NCBI RefSeq assembly: GCF_009909235.1
Contig: NZ_JAAAPO010000007.1
Span: 1 to 64,000, forward strand
DNA: 64,000 bases
From: Novosphingobium ovatum
GTDB taxonomy: Bacteria > Pseudomonadota > Alphaproteobacteria > Sphingomonadales > Sphingomonadaceae
Direction of reading: 5' to 3'
In this document: piece after piece, positions 43,405 through 51,519 of the stretch
Numbering within the stretch: the first letter of the stretch is position 1
Layout: each line of letters starts with the position of its first letter
Program-made: the position numbers and the translations under genes
The notes under the pieces: model-generated
Databases searched by the model: none
What the model saw: only the letters and a program-made list of their open reading frames with translations
What the model was told of the DNA's origin: nothing

Positions 43405-43776
43405 ATGGGCGGCATAGGTTCAGGGCGACACGGTGGCAGGCCGACGGCGGAGTCCTCACTCAAGATCGATCTGGCGTGGATGGCGCGGCGGGGATGGGTG
43501 AAGCAGGGGCAGCGCTGGCACGGCACACTGGCGTGGACCTGTGGCGGCGAACCGTCCGGTTCCATCGGCTATGTCACGATCTTGGATGAACCGGGGCAAG
43601 AGCGGCTGGAACTGTCCTATGTGCGCGGGCCGGATCATGCGCGGGAAAACGTCCAGCAAACCATCCGCCTGACCGCCACCACGCCCCGCTATGGCGGCAA
43701 ACGCTTTGCCAGCCGTCAATCGTGGCGGCTGGGCAGTGCCTTCAACATATGGGCGCCAAATCAGACGTATAGGTGA
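43405..43776 (+). CDS. Mobile-element hypothetical protein, internally shortened
   Basis: 123 residues starting MGGIGSGRHGGRPTAESS. From memory this resembles a family common on plasmids, phages and islands that begins MGGxGSGRxGGRPT and contains a W-rich strand region followed by RFASRQAYRLAY. Here TTPRYGGKRFASRQSWRL joins the two ends directly, so a middle segment seems to be missing, and the tail (FNIWAPNQTYR) is foreign. Function of the family is unknown. It abuts the right repeat. Confidence 0.6.
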   Translation: MGGIGSGRHGGRPTAESSLKIDLAWMARRGWVKQGQRWHGTLAWTCGGEPSGSIGYVTILDEPGQERLELSYVRGPDHARENVQQTIRLTATTPRYGGKRFASRQSWRLGSAFNIWAPNQTYR

Positions 43777-43780
43777 TTTT

Positions 43781-43897
43781 TTCGAGTCTCTCCTGGCACC
43801 ATTTGTTTGTATCTAGACACCCCCTCGGGGGTCGCAAACTCCCCAAAATCTGGCATTTATCGTCTCTCGCTGTCGCAGGGCGTTTCCAGCCATGCCC
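43781..43897 (+). repeat. Right direct repeat (attR-like)
   Basis: 117 bp matching 38387-38506. Differences: two single-base losses in the tRNA-derived part (TTCGAGTCTCTCCTGGCACC instead of the intact T arm and acceptor end) and AAAATCTGG against AAAAACATGG. The tRNA 3' end in this copy would not pair, so the functional tRNA is at the left. Confidence 0.9.
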
Positions 43898-43953
43898 ATG
43901 GCCACCCACCAGCGATAGGAGGGCCACTGCGCGTCCCAATCTGGACAGCGCTC

Positions 43954-45357
43954 GTGCCGCCTTATAAGACCGCAGGGGTATCAAGGGGGCGGATCATTTC
44001 CATTATCGCTGTTGTTGCGGCCACGGCGCTCGTCGCCGCAGGGCCGGTTGTGAACGCCAGCCCGGCCGATGCGCCGGCCTCGGCGCCCGTTGCAGCGCCC
44101 CCGCCCCCTGCCCCCGCCCGTGATCTGTCACCGGCGCAATTGTTTGCCTTTGCCGATGCGGCGCGCGACCGGGGCGATTACGCCACCGCCCAGATCGCCT
44201 ATCGCGCGCTGGCTTCCAACCCAAACCCCGATCTGCGCAACGAGGCGCGCTTTCGTCTGGCGCTGATGCTGGCCGATCGTCAGCACCAATTGCGCGAGGC
44301 GGCGGTGGAATTGCGCCGCATTCTGGATGACAAGCCCGATGCGGCCCGCGTCCGGCTGGAACTGGCGCGCATTCAGGCGCTGCGCGGCAATGTCGGCGCG
44401 GCCCAGCGCGAATTGCGCGCGGCGCAGGCGGGCGGCCTGCCGCCACAGGTCGAACGCATGGTGCGTTTTTACGCCGCCGCGCTGCATGCCCGCAAACCGC
44501 TGGGCGGCAGTCTGGAAATCGCCTTTGCGCCTGACAGCAACATCAACCGCGCCACGCGGTCCGACACGCTGGGCACGGTGCTGGGCAATTTCACGCTGGA
44601 CGATGCGGCCAAGGCGAAATCGGGGCTGGGGCTGGCGGTGCGGGGGCAGACCTATGCCCGCCTGCCCCTGTCGGCCAAGGCCAATCTGACCGCGCGACTA
44701 AACGGCCAAGCCAGCCTGTACCGCGATCCGGCCTTCAACGACATTCTGGGCGGCATCCAGATCGGCCCGGAACTGATGCTGGGCGCGGACCGGCTGACGC
44801 TCTCGGCCGGGCCGACATGGCGCTGGTATGGCCCCGCGCCCTACAGCTTTACGCTGGGCGGCAACGCCAGCTACCAGCACCCGCTGGGTACAAAGGCGCA
44901 ACTGCGGGTGGACGCGGGCCTGTCGCATACCGTCAATGACCGCAATCCGCTGCAAACCGGCAACAGCTATAGTCTGGCGGCGGGCTATGACCGCGCGTTT
45001 TCGGCGCGGCTGGGCGGTGGGGTACAGGCCAATGTCATCCGCACCACCGCGCGCGATTCCGGCTTTGCCGATGTGAGCTTTGGCGGCGCGCTGTTCGCCT
45101 TCCGCGAGATCGGGCGGACAACGGTGGTGCTGAATGCGGGGTACAACCGGCTGGAGGCGGACGCGCGCCTGTTGCTCTATCCCCGGCGGCGCAGCGACGA
45201 CCGCTTTACCGCGCAGGCCAGCCTGGCGTGGCGGGGGCTGCAATGGAAAGGGATCTCGCCCATCGCGCGGCTGCGCTGGGAACGCAACCGCTCCACGGTC
45301 GAGATCTATGGCTATAACCGCGTGTCAGGGGAAATCGGGCTGACCTCGGCCTTTTAA
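43954..45357 (+). CDS. Slam-like (DUF560) outer-membrane protein with TPR domain
   Basis: About 467 residues if the GTG at 43954 is the start; no ribosome site is obvious and the frame is open back into the attR repeat. A signal peptide (IISIIAVVAATALVAAG) leads to a Pro/Ala-rich linker, a TPR-like helical part (QLFAFADAARDRGDYATAQIAYRALASN, ARVRLELARIQALRGNVGAA) and a beta-barrel starting GGSLEIAFAPDSNINRATRS and ending in LTSAF. This order is that of surface lipoprotein assembly modifiers (type XI secretion). No lipoprotein substrate lies nearby. Its stop overlaps that of the convergent nucleotidyltransferase-like gene. Confidence 0.68.
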   Translation: MPPYKTAGVSRGRIISIIAVVAATALVAAGPVVNASPADAPASAPVAAPPPPAPARDLSPAQLFAFADAARDRGDYATAQIAYRALASNPNPDLRNEARFRLALMLADRQHQLREAAVELRRILDDKPDAARVRLELARIQALRGNVGAAQRELRAAQAGGLPPQVERMVRFYAAALHARKPLGGSLEIAFAPDSNINRATRSDTLGTVLGNFTLDDAAKAKSGLGLAVRGQTYARLPLSAKANLTARLNGQASLYRDPAFNDILGGIQIGPELMLGADRLTLSAGPTWRWYGPAPYSFTLGGNASYQHPLGTKAQLRVDAGLSHTVNDRNPLQTGNSYSLAAGYDRAFSARLGGGVQANVIRTTARDSGFADVSFGGALFAFREIGRTTVVLNAGYNRLEADARLLLYPRRRSDDRFTAQASLAWRGLQWKGISPIARLRWERNRSTVEIYGYNRVSGEIGLTSAF

Positions 45358-46439
45358 CCGGGGTGGGAGGCGCCCCCGCGCCACGCCGCGCGCAGCACCG
45401 CGCCCCAGCCATCCGCCGCCACCCGGTCGCGCAACAGGCCCACGATCAGCCCCACCCGCCGCCACAGCCCGCCGTTGCGCCGCGTCAATTGCCAGATCAG
45501 CCTGGCCCCGCGCGCCGTCCTTTCGCGCACCACGCGTGCCCGCGCCTCGGGCCGTACGGCGGGCAGACTGTTGAACGGCGCGCGCATCCGCACCACGTCC
45601 AGCCCCGCCACCACATCCAGCGCCATGCGCGCCACCGCCGCCTGATCCAGCCGCGCGGCCTCATCGGCGAACAGGGTCCAGTCGATGCTGCCGGGCTGCA
45701 CCCGCAACAATTGCACCGCATCGACCATCCAGCGCACCGGCATCACCGCATTGGGCCGCAACCCGTGCGAAAGCGTGTGCAGCAACTGGTCCTCGGCGCC
45801 CAGCATCGCCACGCCGGCCGCCATCCCCGGCACCGGCACCACCCGGTCCAGCAACGGCAGGACATGCCCACGGCCAAACACCTCGGCATAGGGGGAGCGG
45901 TGCAGGTCCAGCTCCATCACGCCGGGCGCACGCAAACCATCCCCCCGCGCAGGCGGCATGGCGCATATGGCGTGAAACATCTCGCGCCGCAGAGTATAGC
46001 CCATGGCCCGCATCCGCCCCACCACCGCGTCGAACGCATCCGGGTGGACCAGAACATCCATGTCGACAAACGGGCGATGCACCGGCGTGTCATAGGCATA
46101 TTGGCCCAGCGCCACCCCCTTTAACACCACCAGCGGCGTGTTCAGCCCCGCCAGAGCGGCCAACACACCCTGCATATGCTGCCGCCGGGCCGAATCCAGA
46201 TACCACGCCTGCCGGTACAGCCCCCGGATGCGCGGCACCAAGGGATGCGCGACATGCATCACCGCCAACCGGCTGTGCAGCATCGGCATCAACCGCCGTG
46301 TGCCCTCGTCCAGCGCGTCAAAAGCCACCCCCTCCAGCCACGCCTGCGCGGCGGGGCGGGCACGCTCAGGCTCGGCCAACAGCGCCAGCAACAATTGCAC
46401 CTGCAAGGCGTCGGGCGCGAAAAGATCCCGCTCGCTCAT
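45354..46439 (-). CDS. Nucleotidyltransferase family protein (NTP_transf_5-like)
   Basis: 361 residues. LVVLKGVALGQYAYDTPVHRPFVDMDVLVH near residues 99-128 is the minimal nucleotidyltransferase motif of the uncharacterised PF14907 type, with the DMD metal ligands. Members sit in lasso-peptide, capsule and HprK-related gene clusters with unknown chemistry. Its ATG overlaps the ABC gene stop (ATGA). Last gene of the six-gene minus-strand operon. Confidence 0.78.
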   Translation of the reverse strand: MSERDLFAPDALQVQLLLALLAEPERARPAAQAWLEGVAFDALDEGTRRLMPMLHSRLAVMHVAHPLVPRIRGLYRQAWYLDSARRQHMQGVLAALAGLNTPLVVLKGVALGQYAYDTPVHRPFVDMDVLVHPDAFDAVVGRMRAMGYTLRREMFHAICAMPPARGDGLRAPGVMELDLHRSPYAEVFGRGHVLPLLDRVVPVPGMAAGVAMLGAEDQLLHTLSHGLRPNAVMPVRWMVDAVQLLRVQPGSIDWTLFADEAARLDQAAVARMALDVVAGLDVVRMRAPFNSLPAVRPEARARVVRERTARGARLIWQLTRRNGGLWRRVGLIVGLLRDRVAADGWGAVLRAAWRGGASHPG

Positions 46440-48067
46440 GCCAGCGCCCGCACCGCAGCGCCCACCGGCGCCAAGCGCCCATCGCGCAACACCATCTCGC
46501 GGTCAGCCAGATCCACCACCGCCCGGTCATGGCTGATGACCAGCACCGCCGCATGCTGGCGCGCCTGATCCAGCACCCGCGCCAGCATGGCCATGCCTTC
46601 CGCGTCCAGATGGTTGGTCGGCTCATCCAATATCAGCACCTTTGGCCGCCCGACCAAGGCGCGGGCCAGCGCCACCCGCTGCCGCTCTCCACCCGACAAA
46701 GGCCGTCCCTCGGCGGTCAACACCCGCTCTGGCGGCATGTCCAGCCCTACGCGCCGCATCACCGCGCGCACCGCCTCGTCACTGATCTGCGGCCGGGCAT
46801 AGGCGATCATGTCGCGCAGCGTCCCCGCAAACAGCACCGGCGCCTGCGGCAGCACGCCAATGCCCCGGCGATAGGCATCCATATCCACCTGCGCCAAGGG
46901 GCGGCCATCGACCCGCACCTCTCCACCATCAGGCGCGATCAACCCCAGCAACAGGCGCAACAGAGTCGTCTTGCCCGCGCCATTGGCCCCGGTAATCGCC
47001 ACCACCTGCCCCGGCGTCAGCGTCAAATGCACATCACACAGCACCATCCGCCCGGCCCAGCCATGCATCAGCCCGCGCGCCTCTATCCGCCAGCTCGTTG
47101 GGCGGTGCGTGCCCGACGCCACCCCCGGCGCATCGGCCAACAGCCCGCGCACAACGCCCAGAACGCCCCATCCATCGGCCATGTCACGCGCCGATTGGCT
47201 GATCGACTGCACCGCCCCGCGCAGCACAAACAACAGGAACAGCGCGGGCGCATACACCGCCCAATCCGCCCCCCGCGCCACCCAGCCCAGCCCGGCCAGC
47301 CCAGCCACCAGCATCACCCCGATCAGCCAGCCATCCACCTCGGCCAACAACACATGGCGGCGACTGGCCCGCGCCGTCACCGCCTGCACCCGCGCCACGG
47401 CCTGCGCCGCCACGGCCTGTTCAAACCCTGCCGCCGCGTGGCTTTGCACCAATTCATGCCGCGCCATCAACGCGCCCATATCCGCGTCCAGCCCCGCCAC
47501 ATCGTCCCGCGCCGCCGCCAGATGGGCGTGAATGCCCCGCAACAGCGCGCGCCGCAACAGCACCAACCCCGCCGCCCCCGCCGCCAAAGGCAGCGCCAGC
47601 CCCGGCACCAGCACGATCAGCCCCGCCAGCGCCGCGCCGCCCAGCATTCCCGCCGGCAGCATCACGCCCAACAGGGCATTGGCCATGATGTCGATCGCCT
47701 CGGCCTGGGCGACGATGGTCTGCCGCCATTGGGCCGCGCCATGCGCGCCATGCGCCACCGGGTCCATCGCCAAGGCCCGCGCCACCAGCGCCAGCCGCAA
47801 CCTTGCCACCATCGGCTTTACCCCGCGCAGCACCATGGCCCGCGCGCCATAGCCCAGCCCCGCCGCCACGCTGAGCCCGACCACCGCCAGCACCGCGCCC
47901 ATCGCCAGACCGCCCGCCATGGGGCGCATCGCCCGCGCGATCCACCCCGCCACCGCCAGCAAGGCCAGCGTCCGCAGCAGCCCCAGCCCAACGCCCAGCC
48001 CCAGCCAGCCGCCCTGTCCGCCGCCAAAGCGCCGCATCAGCCACCACAGAGCGGCCCCGCGCATCAC
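46436..48067 (-). CDS. ABC exporter with fused membrane and ATPase domains
   Basis: 543 residues. About six hydrophobic segments in the first 290 residues, then an ATPase domain: Walker A GANGAGKTTLL, Q-loop VLPQAPVLFAGTLRDMI, signature LSGGERQRVALARAL, Walker B VLILDEPTNHLDAEG and switch His in ISHDRA. As a half-size transporter it should dimerise and export a peptide, lipid or glycan intermediate. No peptidase C39 domain is present. Starts and stops overlap both neighbours by 4 nt. Confidence 0.9.
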   Translation of the reverse strand: MMRGAALWWLMRRFGGGQGGWLGLGVGLGLLRTLALLAVAGWIARAMRPMAGGLAMGAVLAVVGLSVAAGLGYGARAMVLRGVKPMVARLRLALVARALAMDPVAHGAHGAAQWRQTIVAQAEAIDIMANALLGVMLPAGMLGGAALAGLIVLVPGLALPLAAGAAGLVLLRRALLRGIHAHLAAARDDVAGLDADMGALMARHELVQSHAAAGFEQAVAAQAVARVQAVTARASRRHVLLAEVDGWLIGVMLVAGLAGLGWVARGADWAVYAPALFLLFVLRGAVQSISQSARDMADGWGVLGVVRGLLADAPGVASGTHRPTSWRIEARGLMHGWAGRMVLCDVHLTLTPGQVVAITGANGAGKTTLLRLLLGLIAPDGGEVRVDGRPLAQVDMDAYRRGIGVLPQAPVLFAGTLRDMIAYARPQISDEAVRAVMRRVGLDMPPERVLTAEGRPLSGGERQRVALARALVGRPKVLILDEPTNHLDAEGMAMLARVLDQARQHAAVLVISHDRAVVDLADREMVLRDGRLAPVGAAVRALA

Positions 48068-48744
48068 CCCAACCGCCGCCGGGCCAGTGCCGCGCGGGCC
48101 ACCTGCAGATAATCGCCGCGCTGATCGCGCTGAGTGATCGACATATTGTCGCCATGCACCCGCCGCCGCACGCCCAGTTCCGGCAAGGTCTGCTCCACCG
48201 CGCCGCGCGCCCGCATCCGCATCACCACATCAATAAACGCGCCCAGCCGGATCGCCGGATCAAACCCGCCCGCATCGCGCAAAGCCACCAGCCGCACACA
48301 GGCCCCGCTGGTGATATATCCGGTCTGCACCCCGTCCCGCACCTGCCAGCGCAGCGCGGCCGCACCCTCGGCAAATTCGGTATAGCCGCCAAACAGCAGA
48401 TCAGCCGATGATTGCCTCAACGCCCGCGCCACCCGCGCCACATGGCCCGGCAGCAACAGATCATCCGCATCCAGAAACATCACAAACGGCGTGCGCACCA
48501 CCTCACACCCATGGTTCAACGCCGCCGATTGCCCGCGTGAGGCCGACCAGCGCAACACCTGCACCCCATCGCCATAACCGGCCAGCACCGCCCCGGTGCC
48601 ATCATCCGATCCGTCATCCACGATGACATGGCCCGCCACGCCCTGACCGCGCACCGATTCCACCGCCTGCGCGATGAAACCCGCCCCGTTGCGCACCGCC
48701 GTCACCACAGTGATATCGGCAGGGGTAATATCGGCCCCGGTCAT
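48064..48744 (-). CDS. Family 2 glycosyltransferase
   Basis: 226 residues. ITVVTAVRNGAGFIAQAVESV, HVIVDDGSDDGTGAVL and FVMFLDADDLLLPGHVARV form the GT-A fold with its DxD metal motif. It is a soluble transferase using a nucleotide sugar. ATGA overlap with the gene downstream; the upstream glycosyltransferase overlaps by 4 nt. Acceptor unknown. Confidence 0.9.
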   Translation of the reverse strand: MTGADITPADITVVTAVRNGAGFIAQAVESVRGQGVAGHVIVDDGSDDGTGAVLAGYGDGVQVLRWSASRGQSAALNHGCEVVRTPFVMFLDADDLLLPGHVARVARALRQSSADLLFGGYTEFAEGAAALRWQVRDGVQTGYITSGACVRLVALRDAGGFDPAIRLGAFIDVVMRMRARGAVEQTLPELGVRRRVHGDNMSITQRDQRGDYLQVARAALARRRLG

Positions 48745-49433
48745 GCCCCCGCGCCCATCGCCCGGCGCCGCGCCATCACATTGCGCGCCACGTCAAACCA
48801 CGCCCGCGTCGAGGCATCGCGGTCCTGAGTCATGTTCGCGGCATGGCGGCGATAGATCGCCACATCGGCCGCAACGCGGGCGATCTTGCTCCCACGCTCG
48901 ATCATGCGCTGCATCAGATCGCCATCCTCACCAAAACGCAACGCGCCGTCAAACCCGCCCAGCGCCATCAGATGCGCCCGACCAACCACCATCGAAGGCA
49001 GGAACACCAGATGCGCCGCCGCCGTTGGCCAACCGAAATGCGGCGCGGCCCCGCCCGGCAGAATTTGCGTGATGGTGCGCCCCCATGCCGCGTCCGCCCC
49101 ATGCTCCACGATGGCCGCCTGCATCAGCGCCAGCGCATCGGGCAACAGCACATCGTCGGAATCGCAAAAGCCCACCAGATCGCTGTCGCACACCGCCAGC
49201 CCGCGGTTGCGTGCGCCCGCCGGGCCGATACCCTGCGTATGTTCCACGTGGATCACCCCGGCATAGCGCGCCAGCACATCGCCCGTGCCATCCACCGATC
49301 CATCATCGACCACAATGATCCGGTCTGGCCGCCGGGTTTGCGCCAACAGGCTGTCGATCGCGGCGGCCACCATCCCCGCCCGGTCGCGCGAGGGGATGAT
49401 CACGCTCAGGCTGGGGGGCGACATATCAGGCAT
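48741..49433 (-). CDS. Family 2 glycosyltransferase
   Basis: 230 residues from ATG 49433, which overlaps the kinase stop by 8 nt (ATGCCTGA); a second ATG at 49424 is possible. SVIIPSRDRAGMVAAAIDSL, IIVVDDGSVDGTGDVLARY, ARNRGLAVCDSDLVGFCDSDD and the late RFGEDGDLMQRMIERG define a GT2 enzyme. It is similar in layout to the next gene and may add a second sugar to the same acceptor. Confidence 0.9.
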   Translation of the reverse strand: MPDMSPPSLSVIIPSRDRAGMVAAAIDSLLAQTRRPDRIIVVDDGSVDGTGDVLARYAGVIHVEHTQGIGPAGARNRGLAVCDSDLVGFCDSDDVLLPDALALMQAAIVEHGADAAWGRTITQILPGGAAPHFGWPTAAAHLVFLPSMVVGRAHLMALGGFDGALRFGEDGDLMQRMIERGSKIARVAADVAIYRRHAANMTQDRDASTRAWFDVARNVMARRRAMGAGA

Positions 49434-50496
49434 CGGCCAGATCCTGCACCGATGCCCCCACCACATCGTGCAGCGCCGCCAATTCGCGCAACGCCGACAC
49501 ATTGCGCGCCGTATCGCGGCACAGGTGCAGGCGATAGCAGGGCATGTCCGCCAGCGTGGCACGCATCAACCGCAGCTTGGCCGCCTCATCCCCGCGCAAT
49601 TGCCACAGGATCGATGGCGCGACATGGCGGATCACCTGCGCCGCCGACACCGCCTCCACCACCGGAGAAGCCACATCGGCGATCTGCGGCAGTACCACCG
49701 CGCCAATCCCCACCTGCGCCCGGCACCGCGCGGCATCGATCAGCCACACGTCCTTGTCCCCCGGCACAGCGCCACGGCCCAACAGCCTGCCCAGCCCCGA
49801 CAGATCGCCCCCCGCCGCCACCTTGGCCGAGCGGAACAGGCCCAGCGCCCGCGTCCCCCCGTCCGCATCGCGGCGCAGCGCCACATAATCATCGCCCAGA
49901 TAGGCCGCCCCATCCGCCACCGCGCCCAGCGCCAGCGTGGATTTGCCCGCGCCCCCCGGCCCCAGCAAAACCACGCCGCAATCGCCAAAGGCCACCGCCG
50001 CGCCATGCGTTGCCAGCACCCCGTGCCGCACACCCCACCAATCCACCATGCGCAATCCCGGTGCGGCGCGGGCCCATGCGGGCATCTCGCCCCGCTGGGC
50101 AAACCACACCTCACCCTCGGCCCCATGCTGGCGGCATACCGTTTGCGTAAAAGGATCAAAGAACCAGCGATGCCCGCCGCTGTCGGCCGCCATCACCTGC
50201 CCCGCCTGCCAGCGGGCGTCGACCTGCCAGTCCGGTTCGGCCAGGATCAGTGGATTGCCGATGATGCCATCATGGCCGCCCTGCGCGTCGGGGCAACTGA
50301 TCCCCCCCGCCCCGCGCAGGCCGATGGCAAAGTCCCCCTCCACCGGGTCCAGCCCATCCACCACATCGCCCATGAACACCGGCAACAGATCGGCCACATC
50401 GGCATCTGCCACCACCGACAGCCCCGGCCAGCCCGCCGTTCCGCCCAGCCGCACGCCCGCCACGCCGCGTCGTTCAGGCAGCAGCCATTCAGGCAT
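49426..50496 (-). CDS. HprK-related kinase
   Basis: 356 residues from ATG 50496 (AGGGA upstream, 8-nt overlap with the PqqD-like stop); the frame is open to 50523. HGVLATHGAAVAFGDCGVVL then LLGPGGAGKSTLALGAVADG (Walker A) and YLGDDYVALRRD match the C-terminal half of HPr kinase/phosphorylase, as in HprK-related kinase A proteins. No phosphotransferase HPr is nearby, so the substrate is probably a peptide or small molecule of the cluster. The first ~170 residues are not recognised. Confidence 0.82.
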   Translation of the reverse strand: MPEWLLPERRGVAGVRLGGTAGWPGLSVVADADVADLLPVFMGDVVDGLDPVEGDFAIGLRGAGGISCPDAQGGHDGIIGNPLILAEPDWQVDARWQAGQVMAADSGGHRWFFDPFTQTVCRQHGAEGEVWFAQRGEMPAWARAAPGLRMVDWWGVRHGVLATHGAAVAFGDCGVVLLGPGGAGKSTLALGAVADGAAYLGDDYVALRRDADGGTRALGLFRSAKVAAGGDLSGLGRLLGRGAVPGDKDVWLIDAARCRAQVGIGAVVLPQIADVASPVVEAVSAAQVIRHVAPSILWQLRGDEAAKLRLMRATLADMPCYRLHLCRDTARNVSALRELAALHDVVGASVQDLADA

Positions 50497-50923
50497 GCGG
50501 CCATCCCTGCGGCGCGACGTCATGGATCGGGTCCAGCATCATCAGCTCGGCCATATCCTCAAACCGCTCAATCACCGGGGGAGCGTAATCCGGCAAAGCC
50601 ACCGCCCCCACAGCGCCCGTTCCCGCGCCCGGCACCATCAGGCCCGGCGTGATCAGGTCCAGCCCCACCAGTTCATCAACAAAGGCGCCCACATCCCGCG
50701 CCCCGCCAAACGGCGCCGCCGCCGCGCACAGCGCCTGACGGCTGGCCCCGCCGATCAGCGCCGTCCAGATCCGCGCCGCCGTCCCCCGCATGCTGAAATA
50801 GGCACCAGTGCGGAAATCGATGGCGATGACCTCTCCATCCACCATCTCATGCGCGACATGGGTGCCATCGCACCGATATGTCGCCTCCACAGTTTCGATT
50901 TCACGCTGGAAAGTCTCGGCCAA
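50489..50923 (-). CDS. PqqD-like peptide chaperone
   Basis: 144 residues from a TTG at 50923 with AAGGGG upstream; the frame is open to a TTG at 50992. TYRCDGTHVAHEMVDGEVIAIDFRTGAYFSMRGTAARIW followed by a helical FVDELVGLDLI is the PqqD winged-helix fold, which presents a precursor peptide to a modifying enzyme. First gene of the operon with the HprK-related kinase. Its presence suggests a ribosomally made peptide, but no radical SAM enzyme, Asn synthetase or clear precursor gene is adjacent. Confidence 0.82.
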   Translation of the reverse strand: MAETFQREIETVEATYRCDGTHVAHEMVDGEVIAIDFRTGAYFSMRGTAARIWTALIGGASRQALCAAAAPFGGARDVGAFVDELVGLDLITPGLMVPGAGTGAVGAVALPDYAPPVIERFEDMAELMMLDPIHDVAPQGWPHA

Positions 50924-51109
50924 AACACCGCCCCTTTTTCCACAGTCATAGCCCGTGGAAAAAGGGGTGAGCGCCGCCCCGCACAGTGTCAATGCGGGTG
51001 CGCGATACCCACCCGATATGAACCCATTACCTGCCGCAGCGCGATATATGGGCGATTATTGCATCCGCTTACGTCTGAAATCGGCGGCCTTTTCGGCCCG
51101 GCGCGCGGG

Positions 51110-51493
51110 TCAGTCGCCCCATTTGTCCAGCACGCATCCCGCCCCGTCGGCATAGCGCGCGGTGGCGCTGGCCAGCAGGGGAAAGCGGGCCGTGACCGCA
51201 TGGCTGCCCGCGTCCTCGCTCAAGGAAATCATGCCCATCCCGGCCTCGAAATCGGTGCGGCAGGATTCCAGCGGGCGCCCCTCCACATAGCGGCAGGCAC
51301 AGCCCACCCGCGCGCCATAGGCCACCCCCAGCCGCGCATCGGCCAGCACGCGCGGGCCGCGCCACAGCCCCACGCCCAGCAACAGCGCCAGCACCACCAC
51401 CGCCCCGATTCGCCACCATTGGCCCGCACGCCCCCCTCCATCGCGATTCGGCCACCACGAAAGCGGCACAAATCGGCGGGGTGCAGGGTTCAT
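51110..51493 (-). CDS. Hypothetical membrane-anchored protein
   Basis: 127 residues from the ATG at 51493, chosen because AAAGGATGG lies 8 nt upstream; an ATG three codons earlier is the alternative. One membrane segment (WRIGAVVVLALLLGVGLW, about 27-44) is followed by an extracytoplasmic part with four cysteines (VGCACRYVEGRPLESCRTDF, GAGCVLDKWGD). Divergent from the serine hydrolase gene, 26 nt between starts. Function unknown; pairing with the hydrolase suggests a shared envelope role. Confidence 0.65.
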   Translation of the reverse strand: MNPAPRRFVPLSWWPNRDGGGRAGQWWRIGAVVVLALLLGVGLWRGPRVLADARLGVAYGARVGCACRYVEGRPLESCRTDFEAGMGMISLSEDAGSHAVTARFPLLASATARYADGAGCVLDKWGD

Positions 51494-51519
51494 GGTTGCC
51501 ATCCTTTCCGGGGTTGCGC

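Larger units (their letters stand above)
38387..43897. mobile_element. Degraded genomic island at tRNA-Leu(CAG)
   Basis: A 5.5-kb segment bounded by ~120-bp direct repeats (38387-38506 and 43781-43897) of which the left includes the 3' end of tRNA-Leu. Just inside the left repeat lies the N-terminal piece of a P4-type integrase. Cargo: AlkB-like/LysR pair, a four-gene catabolic operon and a shortened mobile-element protein. No intact recombinase or excisionase is present, so it should be immobile by itself. Boundaries are seen directly; origin by integration is inferred. Confidence 0.82.

Noticed and set aside
46298..48112. 604-codon plus-strand frame
   Set aside because: Antisense to the ABC exporter, which has all ATPase motifs. 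The plus frame is Arg/Gln/Pro low-complexity.
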